From: Erythrobacter sp.
GTDB taxonomy: Bacteria > Pseudomonadota > Alphaproteobacteria > Sphingomonadales > Sphingomonadaceae
Direction of reading: 5' to 3'
Length of the DNA stretch: 64,000 nt
Assembly (NCBI GenBank): GCA_009993605.1
Contig: JAACTB010000015.1
Location: 1 to 64,000 of the forward strand
Part shown: positions 1 to 10,066 of the stretch, piece by piece
Layout of the letters: every line of letters starts with the position of its first letter
How positions within the stretch are numbered: position 1 is the first letter of the stretch
Made by a program: the position numbers and the translations under genes
Notes under the pieces: generated by a model
Databases searched by the model: none
What the model was told of the DNA's origin: nothing
The model's input: only the letters and a program-made list of their open reading frames with translations

Positions 1-340
<340 letters not shown>

Positions 341-573
341 TGTGTCACTTACCTGTAAGGTACGGCGGTTAAGCCGCTAACCGAACAAGCAAGAGCTTCA
401 AGGAGCCGATACCTGCACTGTCAAACGTAATGGATACGAATGAACATGCATCATCACATCCAATGCGTGGAGCACTGGAAGGATGTGGCAATCGGCTTGG
501 TTACTGGTATCCGGAGCCTTAAAACCCCCGGACCAGGCGCCGTCGCCCACATGTCCCTTCATCAAAAACCAAC

Positions 574-589
574 GATGTCAAAGAGCCGC
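574..589 (-). promoter_or_regulatory. boxA antitermination element of the rRNA leader
   Basis: On the minus strand this reads GCGGCTCTTTGACATC. It matches the boxA core GCTCTTTgA that recruits NusB/NusE in rRNA leaders. It lies about 235 nt upstream of the mature 16S 5' end and about 125 nt downstream of the predicted promoter, the expected position for an rRNA leader boxA. The call rests on the motif and its position. Confidence 0.75.
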
Positions 590-712
590 TCAACAATGTA
601 ATGAGGGACAGCTTTCGTTCCCCCAGTTTTCACCGGGGGGACCGGCTGTCTCTCGATGTTGGCGACCGTTGCGGTGGGCGGTGGAAGCCGCCAGCGCCGC
701 GTCGGTGAGGTC

Positions 713-741
713 CATCTAGGGGGCACTCGGGATTCGGTCAA
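713..741 (-). promoter_or_regulatory. rRNA operon promoter (-35 TTGACC, 17-nt spacer, -10 TAGATG)
   Basis: On the minus strand a TTGACC hexamer (736-741) is followed by a 17-nt spacer and TAGATG (713-718), a good housekeeping-sigma promoter. Just upstream (742-800) the minus strand is rich in A and T tracts, resembling an UP element that boosts rRNA promoters. Transcription would start near 705-707 and run through boxA into the 16S gene. Inference from sequence only. Confidence 0.7.
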
Positions 742-860
742 CGGCTTTTTGCAATTTTGTTTCGCCATCGTCAAAAAAGCGCAGAATTCCGGCGTTTTTT
801 GGGCCAATTTTTTCGACGTTGGCGAGGAACCAAATCCGGTTTTAAGCCTCATACCCATCG

Positions 861-1055
861 GAATCGGGATTCGCGCCCCCGATTCACCGTCCATTTGCCG
901 GTGAATCGGCATCGGATCTGTGACCGAATCCCGGGAATCGGCTTCAGAAATCCGTCCCGCCCTGGCTTTTTGGGATTCGGACCCGAATTCGCCGCCGATT
1001 CTCGCAACCATGATTCGCTTCACCACGGAAGCGTTGCTCGCCTTGGTAACGATTC
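861..1055. repeat. Cluster of ten GANTC sites (CcrM methylation motif)
   Basis: GANTC pentamers start at 861, 868, 881, 903, 926, 935, 974, 997, 1012 and 1051, with one more at 731. Ten sites in 195 bp is far above the roughly one per 256 bp expected at random. The cluster lies between the rRNA promoter and the flippase start at 1075, in the only gap longer than 300 bp in the window (341-1074). No protein-coding gene is convincing in that gap. CcrM methylates GANTC in alphaproteobacteria, so the stretch could respond to methylation state. That role is inferred. Confidence 0.6.
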
Positions 1056-1074
1056 GGCTCTATCGCCGCTTCCT

Positions 1075-2670
1075 ATGACGGGTCCCGACGACAATCAGCA
1101 TCCGGCCTCCGCGACGCAGCCCGGCGCGAATGCGGATGACGCGAGCGCGGTGCGCGCGGGCGGGAGTCTATATAGGGGATCCGAGGCGGGAGGGTTTGCC
1201 GGCCGCGTTCGCCATGCGCTCGCCTGGCGATATGGCAGCCAGATCACGGCCCAGATCATCACCTGGGTTTCCACCCTGATGGTGGTTCGCCTGCTCGAAC
1301 CCAGCGATTACGGCCTGTTCGCCATGAGCCAGGTGGTGCTCGCCGCCCTTGCCTTCATGAACGGATGGGGATTCGCCAATTCGCTGGTGCAGGAAGCCGA
1401 GATCGATCGCAGGAAGATCGGACAGGTCTTCGCGCTTCTCCTCCTGCTCAACGGATCGCTTGCCATCGCGCAGTTCCTGATCGCGCCGCTGGCGGCTGAC
1501 TATTACGGCGAGCCGATCGTGGCCGACATGCTGCGCGTGCAGGCGGCCCTGTTCCTGACCACACCCTTCATTGCACTTCCAAGCGCGCTTCTCTCGCGTG
1601 AGATCGCCTTCCGCTCGCAAGGAGTCGCCAATATGGCGGGCGCCGTGACTGGGGCGGTCAGCGCGCTGACGCTCGCCTGGTTCGATTTCGGCGTCTGGGC
1701 ATTGGTTTATGCACCGCTGCTCGCCTTCTTCGCGCGGGCGCTGGTGCTGACAGTGTCGTCGCGCCTTTTGGTCTGGCCGGTCTTCGACTTCCGCGGTGCG
1801 GGCGCGATGGTGAGCTATGGCGGCGCGATGACGGTCGTCCAGCTGCTGTGGATCGTCCAGAGCCAGAGCGACATCTTCATCGCGGGCCGCGTGTTCGAAC
1901 CCTACGATCTGGGCCTCTATTCCGAAGCCCTGTTCCTCACCCTGATCGTCACCGGGCGATTCCTCCCGCCGCTGAACGAGGTCGCCTTTCCCGCCTATGC
2001 CGAGATGCACAAGCAGGGCCGCCCGCTCGGGTCCTATTTCATCCGCACGCTGCGCGCGGTCGCGCTGATCACGGCGCCGATCTATATCGGACTTGCCCTG
2101 ACCGCGCCCGAAGCGATCGGGACGATTTTCGGCGAGAAGTGGCTGCCGATGGCGCCGATCGTGGCGGGCCTGGCTCTCGTCATGCCGGCTATGGCACTCC
2201 AGATCGTGTGCGCGCCTGCGACCAATGCAACCGGACATGCGCGGATCTCGGTCTATACGGGCCTTATCGGAGCGGTCCTGTTTCCCCTGTGCTTCCTCGT
2301 CGGGATCACCAACGGTCCGTTCGGGCTGGTCCACGCCTGGTGGGTCGCTGCGCCGGTCCTGTTGATCGCGACGCTCGTGCTGACATTGCCGATCGTGAAG
2401 GTGGGCGCGATGCAGTTCCTGCGTGCGATCCTTCCCGCGACGGTCGGCTGCCTGGTCATGGCGTGCGCGGTGGCGGCGGTGCGGACGATCCTGCCCGACT
2501 GGCCCGCCCCGCTTCGCCTGCTGGCACTCGCGATGGTCGGAGCGCTGACCTATGCGGCGGTGATGTGGTTCGGTTGGCGCGCCCTGGTCGATGAAAGCCT
2601 CGACCTGATCAGGCGGCGGCCCTTATCCGTGCCAGAGCCCGGCGATCGAATTCAAACCACAGCGGGTTGA
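1075..2670 (+). CDS. Wzx-type lipopolysaccharide/polysaccharide flippase
   Basis: 531-aa polytopic membrane protein of the MATE/MOP flippase superfamily (polysaccharide biosynthesis family). It should flip undecaprenyl-linked oligosaccharide across the inner membrane. After a hydrophilic ~45-residue N-terminus comes the family entry motif (VVRLLEPSDYGLFAMSQ), followed by about a dozen hydrophobic segments. The frame is open upstream to 757, but the first stretch is not protein-like, so the ATG at 1075 is preferred; a downstream start is not excluded. It is a paralogue of the flippase at 47367-48893 and is divergent from the rRNA operon. Its 3' end overlaps the convergent glycosyltransferase by 62 bp. 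Its substrate cannot be told from sequence. Confidence 0.85.
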   Translation: MTGPDDNQHPASATQPGANADDASAVRAGGSLYRGSEAGGFAGRVRHALAWRYGSQITAQIITWVSTLMVVRLLEPSDYGLFAMSQVVLAALAFMNGWGFANSLVQEAEIDRRKIGQVFALLLLLNGSLAIAQFLIAPLAADYYGEPIVADMLRVQAALFLTTPFIALPSALLSREIAFRSQGVANMAGAVTGAVSALTLAWFDFGVWALVYAPLLAFFARALVLTVSSRLLVWPVFDFRGAGAMVSYGGAMTVVQLLWIVQSQSDIFIAGRVFEPYDLGLYSEALFLTLIVTGRFLPPLNEVAFPAYAEMHKQGRPLGSYFIRTLRAVALITAPIYIGLALTAPEAIGTIFGEKWLPMAPIVAGLALVMPAMALQIVCAPATNATGHARISVYTGLIGAVLFPLCFLVGITNGPFGLVHAWWVAAPVLLIATLVLTLPIVKVGAMQFLRAILPATVGCLVMACAVAAVRTILPDWPAPLRLLALAMVGALTYAAVMWFGWRALVDESLDLIRRRPLSVPEPGDRIQTTAG

Positions 2671-3445
2671 GCCGCGGGCGCAGGCGATCGAGATAAAGGC
2701 AGTAGATATTCGCCAGCCGCCCCGGGATCATTCGGGCTCCCTCGTTCTGCATGATGTCGCTCAAGATGCGGTTCTGGAAATAGCGCAGGGCGTAGGATTC
2801 CATGCGCTTCATCTGGCGCCGCAACCCGGCGGGCGTTATCGGATTTGGCTCGCAATAGAAGCCCGCCCCCAGACACTGGACCACGGCACCCCTACGAAAA
2901 TCGCGATCCGCGCCGAGATCGGTGTTGGCGAGCGCGTTGACGAGACTGTCGTCCCCGACGAGATCGTCGGGCAAGCGCACACCGCTTACGCGCATGGCCC
3001 GCACGAAAGCCCCGCTCAGCGCGTAACAATCGCCGAAGAAGCCCTGCGTGTTCAGCATCGAGCGCTGGTAGAACGCCATGCTCCGACCGTTCAGAGGCAA
3101 GCCGGCGGCGGCATTGGCCTCCGGGTGGCGCGCAAGGCAATCAGCGAGCGCGCCGATCGATCCCGGCGCCAGCACGGCATCGCCATCGACGAAAACGAAA
3201 ATATCGGCCTCGGGCGCCTCGTCGAGCACGAAGCGGTTCCAGCTCCGTGACTTGCCCGGTTCGGCATATTCGACGAGCCTTACGCCGCGCGGTTCGAATT
3301 CTCGGACGATGTCGGCCGTGCGGTCGCTGCTCCCATTGACGACCACCGTGGCAGTCACGTCCGCATCGTCCAGGGGGAGGGTCGCCAGGCAGGCGCCGAT
3401 GCGCCGCTCTTCGTTATGGGCCAGAATTGTGATTGCTATCTGCAT
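2609..3445 (-). CDS. Family 2 glycosyltransferase
   Basis: 278-aa GT-A fold glycosyltransferase without a clear membrane anchor. The N-terminus has the nucleotide-sugar signature (ITILAHNEERRIGACLATL). It is followed by VVVNGSSDRTADIV and the DxD-like VFVDGDAVL that binds the metal-nucleotide. The ATG at 3445 begins exactly at this conserved strand; the frame stays open upstream but adds 69 low-complexity residues. It is convergent with the flippase, with tails overlapping by 62 bp, which suggests a shared role in surface glycans. It is divergent from the ABC exporter. Donor and acceptor are unknown. Confidence 0.85.
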   Translation of the reverse strand: MQIAITILAHNEERRIGACLATLPLDDADVTATVVVNGSSDRTADIVREFEPRGVRLVEYAEPGKSRSWNRFVLDEAPEADIFVFVDGDAVLAPGSIGALADCLARHPEANAAAGLPLNGRSMAFYQRSMLNTQGFFGDCYALSGAFVRAMRVSGVRLPDDLVGDDSLVNALANTDLGADRDFRRGAVVQCLGAGFYCEPNPITPAGLRRQMKRMESYALRYFQNRILSDIMQNEGARMIPGRLANIYCLYLDRLRPRLNPLWFEFDRRALARIRAAA

Positions 3446-3630
3446 GAAAGGACCCCGGCGTTCCGTCTCGCAAACAGTCCTGTTGCAGGTGCGATGAAGC
3501 GCGAAAAATATAAGCGAACGATCTTCGACAGGCAATCCGCGGATGGGCGAGCGGTTCCGGCCCTGCCCTCTGACCGACGCATCCGAGCGTTCGCATTGCC
3601 GGATCGCCTCCAAGTCCCCATCTTCGCGCC

Positions 3631-5436
3631 GTGCCCCCCGAAACCCCGACACAGACCAAACCGATCGACGCCGAAAGCTGGGCGATCCTCAAGCGGTTCC
3701 TCCCCTATCTCTGGCCGCGGGAGAATGCGGGGTTGCGACGCCGCATCGTGATCGCGTTGGTGCTGGTGCTGCTGGCCAAGGCAGTGACGCTGGCGCTGCC
3801 CTTCGCCTACAAGAAGGCCGTCGACGCGATGGCGGGCGAGATGGGCGAGGCCGCGATGCTCGCGATGGCGCTGGTGCTTGCCTACGGGCTGGGCCGGTTC
3901 GCGGGGACCGCCTTCGACAATCTCAGGAACATCGTGTTCGAACGCGTCGGGCAGGAAGCGACGCGCCATCTGGCCGAAGACGTGTTCCGCCGCCTTCACC
4001 GCCTGTCGTTGCGCTTCCACCTTTCGCGCCGCACGGGCGAGGTGACCAAGATCATCGAGCGCGGGACGAAGAGCATCGATTCGATGCTCTATTTCCTCCT
4101 CTTCAACATCGCGCCGACGATCATCGAACTCGTCGCGGTGGCGGTGATCTTCTATCTCAATTTCGGCTGGGGTCTGGTCGCCGCCACCGGCCTCACCGTA
4201 GTCGCCTATATCCTCGTGACGCAGCGGATTACCGAATGGCGCACGCATCTCCGGCGCGAGATGAACGATCTCGATGGCACCGCCCTGTCGCGCGCCGTCG
4301 ATTCACTGCTGAATTACGAGACGGTCAAATATTTCGGCGCCGAGCACCGCGAGGAAGAACGCTACGCCAACTCCGCCCGCGCCTATTCCGAAGCCGCGAT
4401 CAAATCCGATGCCTCGCTCGGAATGCTCAATATCGCGCAGGCGCTCATTACCAATCTGCTGATGGCGGGCGCGATGGCCTATACGGTGTGGGGCTGGAGC
4501 CGGGGCGACCTGACGGTGGGCGATCTCGTCTTCGTGAACACCTATCTGATGCAACTCTTCCGCCCGCTCGACCTTTTGGGCTTCGTCTATCGCACGATCC
4601 GCCAGGGCATGGTCGACATGGCGCAGATGTTCACTCTGATGGATACCGAGGTCGAAGTCGCGGACCGACCCAATGCTCCCGCTCTGATCGTCCGCCGCCC
4701 GACATTGGCGTTCGATAATGTCAGATTCGGATACGAGCCCGAGCGGACCATTCTCCATAATTTGAGTTTCGAGGTTCCGGCGGGAAGCCACACCGCGATC
4801 GTGGGTCCGTCGGGCGCCGGCAAGAGCACGATCGCGCGGCTTCTGTTCCGCTTCTACGATCCTTGGAGCGGACGCATCCTGATCGATGGCCAGGATATTT
4901 CGCAGGTCGAGCAAAAGAGCCTGCGTGCCGCGATCGGCATCGTCCCGCAGGACAGCGTGCTGTTCAACGACACGGTCGGCTACAACATCGCCTATGGGCG
5001 CGAGGGCGCTGATATCGACGAGATCGAGCGGGCGGCGCGCGACGCGGCGATCCTGCCGTTTATCGAGGCTCTGCCCGACGGTTTCGACACCGAGGTGGGC
5101 GAGCGCGGCCTGAAATTGTCGGGCGGCGAAAAGCAGCGCGTCGCCATCGCGCGCACACTCCTCAAGGATCCGCCCATTCTCTTGCTGGACGAGGCAACCA
5201 GCGCGCTCGATTCGCGGACCGAGCAGGGCATTCTGGCGACGCTCGATCGGGTGTCGGAACACCGCACCACGCTGGCGATTGCGCACCGGCTCTCGACCAT
5301 CGCCGATGCCGACGCGATCCTGGTGCTCGAACACGGGCGCCTGGCGGAGCGCGGCACCCATGGCGAATTGCTCCGCGGGGACGGGCTCTATGCCGAGATG
5401 TGGGCGCGGCAGGCGGTGGAGCGGGAGGAGGCTTAG
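3631..5436 (+). CDS. ATM1-type ABC exporter, fused permease and ATPase
   Basis: 601-aa half-transporter that acts as a homodimer in the inner membrane. An N-terminal six-helix exporter domain (about residues 30-320) is followed by an ATPase domain. That domain has Walker A GPSGAGKST (near 391), signature LSGGEKQR (near 496) and Walker B ILLLDEATSALD (near 516). The segment FHLSRRTGEVTKIIERGTKSI and the closing AERGTHGELL resemble bacterial Atm1/HMT-type exporters, which are linked to glutathione-conjugate or metal export. The start is GTG at 3631; no better start lies nearby. It is divergent from the glycosyltransferase. Substrate assignment is by family only. Confidence 0.85.
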   Translation: MPPETPTQTKPIDAESWAILKRFLPYLWPRENAGLRRRIVIALVLVLLAKAVTLALPFAYKKAVDAMAGEMGEAAMLAMALVLAYGLGRFAGTAFDNLRNIVFERVGQEATRHLAEDVFRRLHRLSLRFHLSRRTGEVTKIIERGTKSIDSMLYFLLFNIAPTIIELVAVAVIFYLNFGWGLVAATGLTVVAYILVTQRITEWRTHLRREMNDLDGTALSRAVDSLLNYETVKYFGAEHREEERYANSARAYSEAAIKSDASLGMLNIAQALITNLLMAGAMAYTVWGWSRGDLTVGDLVFVNTYLMQLFRPLDLLGFVYRTIRQGMVDMAQMFTLMDTEVEVADRPNAPALIVRRPTLAFDNVRFGYEPERTILHNLSFEVPAGSHTAIVGPSGAGKSTIARLLFRFYDPWSGRILIDGQDISQVEQKSLRAAIGIVPQDSVLFNDTVGYNIAYGREGADIDEIERAARDAAILPFIEALPDGFDTEVGERGLKLSGGEKQRVAIARTLLKDPPILLLDEATSALDSRTEQGILATLDRVSEHRTTLAIAHRLSTIADADAILVLEHGRLAERGTHGELLRGDGLYAEMWARQAVEREEA

Positions 5437-5458
5437 GCCCCCTCCCTCCTCCGGCAAA

Positions 5459-8290
5459 TCAGTCCAGACCCAGATCCCTGCTCGACAGGTCGAGCGAAGC
5501 CGCCGGGATCACTTCCACATCGGGCCGGATCGCGCGCAGATCGTCGAGGAATTCGGCTGCATTGCCGACCACGATGATGCTTGCCTTGTCCGCCGTCACG
5601 TAATCCGCCGCAGCCTTGGCCGCAGCTTCGGGCGAGACCGCCTGCAAGCGATCCGCGTAGCGCGCGGCCTCGGCAGGCTCCAGCCCGTCGAGGATGAGGT
5701 TCGCGACGATGGCGTTGAACCCGCCCGAGGTTTCGAGGCTGCGTGCGTAATTGCCGCCCAGATAGAGGCGGCGGCGGTTCAGCAAATCGTCGGCGACCGC
5801 TTCGCTGCCCAGCCGGTCGAACTCGTCGAGGAAGACCTGAACGACTTCATCCGCAGTCGCGTTCTGGGTCTGCGAAGAGGCGACGAGGCGGTCGGTAATG
5901 AGGCCGCTCCCCGCCCCGTAGCTGATCGACCTCTTGGTGCGCACCTCTTCGAACAACCGCCCGCTCGATCCGCCACCGAGGATCGCATTGGCGATCTCGA
6001 GCGCGTAATAATCGCCATCGGTGCGCGAAGGGGCGCGCAAGCCGGCATAGACCGCCGCCTGGCCCGCATCGGGCATGTCGATCACGACCGTGCGGACCGG
6101 CTCGCCCGCGCCTGTCGGTTGGGCGATTTCGGCGGGCGGCGCGCTCGCCACTTGCCAGTTGCCGAACAGCGCATTCGTCAGCGCCACCGCCTGATCGGGC
6201 GCGATCCCGCCGCTGACGATGACCTTGGTGCGCGCGGGGTGCCAGTATGTCTCGCGATGGGCGATCAGATCCTCGCGCGTCAGCGAGGCAAGGCTCGCCT
6301 GCGTCCCGCCGGGCAGCGTCCCGTACGGCGCATCGCCGTAAAGGACGGGCCGCGCGACCATGCTGGCGAGCGCGCCGGGATCCTTGAGCGACACCGCCAA
6401 GCCGTCGATAGCGCGCTTCCGCTCACGCTCGAACGCATCCTCGGGATAGGTCGCGCCCTTGATGACCGCCGCGAGAACTTCACCCGCGGCCGCCATGTTG
6501 GCGACGGGAGCGGTCAGGCTGAAGAACGAGCCTTCCGAACCCGCCGTCGCGCCGAAGCTGGCGCCCAGCGATTCGAGCTTCTGCGCGATTTCCTGCGCGC
6601 TCATGTCAGCCGTGCCCTGATCGGCGATGCTGGCCGCCATATTGGCAAGGCCCGCCTTCATGCGCGGATCGCTGATCGATCCTCCGGGGACGAGCACGGT
6701 CATGGTCGCGATCGGCACGTCGCCGGTCTGCGCCGCGACGACCGAGACGCCGTTTGCAAGGTTCTGCTCGACGATTTCGGCGCGCTCGACGCTGGGCACC
6801 ATGCCCGGCCCGGGCGGCTCCTGCCGCTGGCCTTCGGGAAGGACCGCGAGCGGCTCGCCCGTCGCGGCGGGCAGGCTGCGGAAGGTCGGCATAGGCACCG
6901 GATTGGCATAGGCCGCCGGATTTTCCTCGCCGGCGACATAGCGCATGTCGACGCGCGCCTGCGGGTCCATCCATTTTGCCGCCACGCGCTGGACATCTGC
7001 GGCGGTCACCCGCCCGATCGCTTCCAGCCGCGCATCGGCGGCGCGGGGATTGCCGGTCGACACCAGGGCCTCGCCCAGTTCGAACGCGCGGCCCCGCGCG
7101 GTCTCACGGCGGCTGAGCGAATCGGAGAACAGCTCGCTCTTGGCTTCGGCCAGTTCGGCGGCGGTCACCGGCTCGCTGCGGATGCGATCGAGTTCGGCTC
7201 TGAGCGTAGCCTCGACAGCGTCGGCATCGGCCTGCGGATTGGTGATCGCGAAACTGGCGATGAAGCCGCCCTCCTCGCTTTCCGAATAGAACAGCGAGGC
7301 GTCCACCGCCTGCCCGCTGCGCACCAGCGCATCGTAAAGGCGGCTGTTTTGTCCCCGCGCCATCACCGCAGCCATCACGTCGAGCGCGGCGGCATCCGCC
7401 TCGCCCGCGCCCGGCCCCTTCCACAAAGTGCCCGCTACGGGCAGCGGCACGTTGGGCGCGGTGGCGACGAAGCTGCGCGGCTGGGTGCGCTGCGGTTCGC
7501 GCGCCGAGATCGTCAGGTCGACCGGATTGGCGCGGCGCGGGATGTCGGCGAAATACTCGTCGACGAGGGCGCGCAGATTGGCCATCTCGAAATTCCCAGC
7601 CACGATCAGCGTCGCGGTGTCGGGTCCGTAATAGGCCTGGTGGAAGGCGCGCGCATCGTCGAGCGTGGCACTGTCGAGATCCTCGATAGACCCGATCCCC
7701 GGCCGCCGCTGCGGCAGCACGTCATAGGCATTTTCGGCAAGGACGAAGCGCTGAAACCGGCCATAAGGCGGCGCAAGGACACGCTGGCGCAATTCCTCTT
7801 TCACCACGTCGCGCTCGCGGTCGAACACTTCCTGATCGACCACCGGCTTGAACATGCGCTCGCGATGCGTCCACAGCATGGTTTCGAGATAGGCCGCCGG
7901 AACGGTCTCGTAATAATTCGTGCGGTCCGACCCGGTCGAGGCGTTGCGCGTGCCGCCGACATCGGCGGTGAGGCCGTATATCTGGTTGTAGAACATGTTC
8001 TCGGTCTTGCGGCTGAGAATATGTTCGAAAAGATGCGCGAAGCCGCTGCGGCCTTCGGGATCATGCTTCGATCCGACCTCGTACCACAAGGATGTCGTGA
8101 CCTGGCCGGTGCTGTCGACGGGAATCGCGATGACGCGCAGACCATTGTCGAGCGTCCATTCGGTGAATTCGATTTGCGGCGCGCTGAGGCTGGCGGTCTC
8201 CTGAGCCAGAAGCGGCGCGGGCGCTGCGGTGGCAAGCGCGGTAGTCAACGCGACGGCGGCGGCGCCGGTGGCGAGAATAGTGCGAAACAT
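5459..8290 (-). CDS. M16 family zinc peptidase, two-repeat, secreted
   Basis: 943-aa insulinase/pitrilysin-like protease with a signal peptide (cleavage after the LLAQ region, about residue 30), so probably periplasmic. The first M16 repeat carries the inverted zinc motif HLFEH (residues 86-90). The third ligand is likely one of the glutamates in DVVKEE (165-166). The second repeat (from about residue 500) lacks HxxEH, as usual in two-domain members where it shapes the cleavage chamber. The ATG at 8290 is preceded by AAGGGG. Its tail is 22 bp from the ABC exporter, convergent. It probably degrades short peptides. Confidence 0.92.
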   Translation of the reverse strand: MFRTILATGAAAVALTTALATAAPAPLLAQETASLSAPQIEFTEWTLDNGLRVIAIPVDSTGQVTTSLWYEVGSKHDPEGRSGFAHLFEHILSRKTENMFYNQIYGLTADVGGTRNASTGSDRTNYYETVPAAYLETMLWTHRERMFKPVVDQEVFDRERDVVKEELRQRVLAPPYGRFQRFVLAENAYDVLPQRRPGIGSIEDLDSATLDDARAFHQAYYGPDTATLIVAGNFEMANLRALVDEYFADIPRRANPVDLTISAREPQRTQPRSFVATAPNVPLPVAGTLWKGPGAGEADAAALDVMAAVMARGQNSRLYDALVRSGQAVDASLFYSESEEGGFIASFAITNPQADADAVEATLRAELDRIRSEPVTAAELAEAKSELFSDSLSRRETARGRAFELGEALVSTGNPRAADARLEAIGRVTAADVQRVAAKWMDPQARVDMRYVAGEENPAAYANPVPMPTFRSLPAATGEPLAVLPEGQRQEPPGPGMVPSVERAEIVEQNLANGVSVVAAQTGDVPIATMTVLVPGGSISDPRMKAGLANMAASIADQGTADMSAQEIAQKLESLGASFGATAGSEGSFFSLTAPVANMAAAGEVLAAVIKGATYPEDAFERERKRAIDGLAVSLKDPGALASMVARPVLYGDAPYGTLPGGTQASLASLTREDLIAHRETYWHPARTKVIVSGGIAPDQAVALTNALFGNWQVASAPPAEIAQPTGAGEPVRTVVIDMPDAGQAAVYAGLRAPSRTDGDYYALEIANAILGGGSSGRLFEEVRTKRSISYGAGSGLITDRLVASSQTQNATADEVVQVFLDEFDRLGSEAVADDLLNRRRLYLGGNYARSLETSGGFNAIVANLILDGLEPAEAARYADRLQAVSPEAAAKAAADYVTADKASIIVVGNAAEFLDDLRAIRPDVEVIPAASLDLSSRDLGLD

Positions 8291-8538
8291 GAACGAGAAA
8301 CCCCTTCCCCTGAAAATTCAACGCTCCAACCCTAACGCCTCCCCCACGAAGGGCAATGGCGCGTCCCCGACCATCGGCAGGCGCGTGACCGTGATCTGCG
8401 AACGGCATGGGAGCATAGAACCCGAGCCGACGCGGACGGGTTGTGTTGCAATGCAGCATCGGCCATAGGCAGTGCGATTCTTTCGCCGCGAGCCCTCCTT
8501 ACGAGGCTTTTCCCGCGGCCCAGACCCACGGACAGACC

Positions 8539-10056
8539 ATGATCAACACCAGCGCAATCAAGCGCGACTGGCTCTCGAACATCCGCGCCGACATCCTGGC
8601 CGGGATCGTCGTCGCCCTCGCTTTGATCCCCGAAGCGATCGGCTTCTCGATCATCGCGGGCGTCGATCCGCGCGTCGGCCTCTATGCCTCGGTGGCGATC
8701 GCGATGGTGATCGCGTTTACCGGCGGGCGGCCCGGGATGATCAGCGCGGCGACTGCCGCGGTGGCCGTGGTGGTGATTCCCTTGGTGCGCGAATACGGGG
8801 TCGAATATCTCTTCGCCGCGACAATCCTGATGGGCGTGTTCCAGGGCATTGCTGCTTTGTTGCGGCTCGACCTATTGATGCAGTTCGTCAGCCGAAGCGT
8901 CATCACCGGCTTCGTCAACGCGCTGGCGATCCTGATCTTCATGGCCCAATTGCCGCAACTCCTGCCCGGCAATCCGGGCGTCGGCATGGAAGCCTGGATC
9001 ATGGTCGCCGCAGCGCTCGCCATCATCTACCTCTTCCCGCGTCTCACCACCGCGATCCCCAGCCCTCTCGTCGCGATCGTGGTGCTGACCGCGCTCGCCA
9101 TCTGGCTGGGCACGCCGGTCAACACGGTGGCCGATATGGGCGAACTGCCCGAGGGCCTGCCCTATCTCGTCCTGCCCGACGTGCCGCTGACGTGGGAGAC
9201 GTTCCAGATCATCGCACCCTATTCGCTGACGATGGCGGCGGTCGGTCTGCTGGAATCGCTGCTGACCGCGCAGATCGTGGACGACATGACCCATACCGGA
9301 TCGAACAAGCGCCGCGAAAGCGCCGGTCAGGGCGTTGCCAACATCGTCGCGGCCCTGTTCGGCGGGATGGGCGGCTGCGCGATGATCGGCCAGTCGGTCA
9401 TCAATGTGACGAGCGGCGGGCGCGGGCGCCTGTCGACCTTCGTCGCCGGTCTTTCGCTCCTTATCATGCTGTTCCTGCTCGGCGGCCTCGTCGGTCAGGT
9501 GCCAATGCCTGCGCTCGTCGCGATCATGATCATGGTTTCGATCGGGACGTTCAGCTGGAATTCGATCCCCAATCTCGCCAAGCATCCCTGGCAGTCGAGC
9601 ATCGTCATGCTGACGACGGTCGGCGTGGTGGTGGCGACGCACAACCTCGCCCTCGGCGTGGCGGCGGGCGTGCTCTTGTCGGGCGCCTTCTTCACCCAGA
9701 AGGTGATGACCCTGTTCGAAGTCAAGCGGACCCGGACCAGCGGACCGGAAGGCGACATCGCGACCTACACCGCCAAGGGCCAGATCTTCTACGCCAGCGT
9801 GGAACGGTTCGAGGCGGCACTCGGCCCGGAAAGCACACAGCCCGATCCCGCCGACCATGTGGTGATCGACGTATCGAAGGCGCATTTCTGGGACATCAGC
9901 GCGGTCGGCGCGCTCGACAAGGTGGTTGAGCGGATGCGCCGCAATGGACGCAGCGTTCAGGTCATCGGTCTTAACCGAGCGAGCGCCGATCTTGTCGACA
10001 AATTCGCGCTGACCGACAAGACCGGGGTCGAGATCGGGCTCGCGCCCCACCCCTGA
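8539..10056 (+). CDS. SulP-family anion transporter with STAS domain
   Basis: 505-aa inner-membrane transporter of the SLC26/SulP family. The N-terminal part contains the conserved [21 protein letters not shown] segment and 10-14 hydrophobic helices. A cytoplasmic STAS domain follows from about residue 405, with the [11 protein letters not shown] helix. Substrates in the family include sulfate, bicarbonate and dicarboxylates; the sequence does not decide. The ATG at 8539 sits at the conserved N-terminus, although the frame is open back to 8443. The 248-bp gap shared with the divergent peptidase should hold both promoters; no clear element was seen there. Confidence 0.9.
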   Translation: MINTSAIKRDWLSNIRADILAGIVVALALIPEAIGFSIIAGVDPRVGLYASVAIAMVIAFTGGRPGMISAATAAVAVVVIPLVREYGVEYLFAATILMGVFQGIAALLRLDLLMQFVSRSVITGFVNALAILIFMAQLPQLLPGNPGVGMEAWIMVAAALAIIYLFPRLTTAIPSPLVAIVVLTALAIWLGTPVNTVADMGELPEGLPYLVLPDVPLTWETFQIIAPYSLTMAAVGLLESLLTAQIVDDMTHTGSNKRRESAGQGVANIVAALFGGMGGCAMIGQSVINVTSGGRGRLSTFVAGLSLLIMLFLLGGLVGQVPMPALVAIMIMVSIGTFSWNSIPNLAKHPWQSSIVMLTTVGVVVATHNLALGVAAGVLLSGAFFTQKVMTLFEVKRTRTSGPEGDIATYTAKGQIFYASVERFEAALGPESTQPDPADHVVIDVSKAHFWDISAVGALDKVVERMRRNGRSVQVIGLNRASADLVDKFALTDKTGVEIGLAPHP

Positions 10057-10066
10057 CTGCGATTGA

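Noticed and set aside
5279-8335. A 1018-codon plus-strand open frame opposite the M16 peptidase
   Set aside because: Its Arg/Gly/His-rich translation has no domain sense, while the opposite strand reads as a complete two-repeat M16 protease. It is a high-GC antisense artefact.
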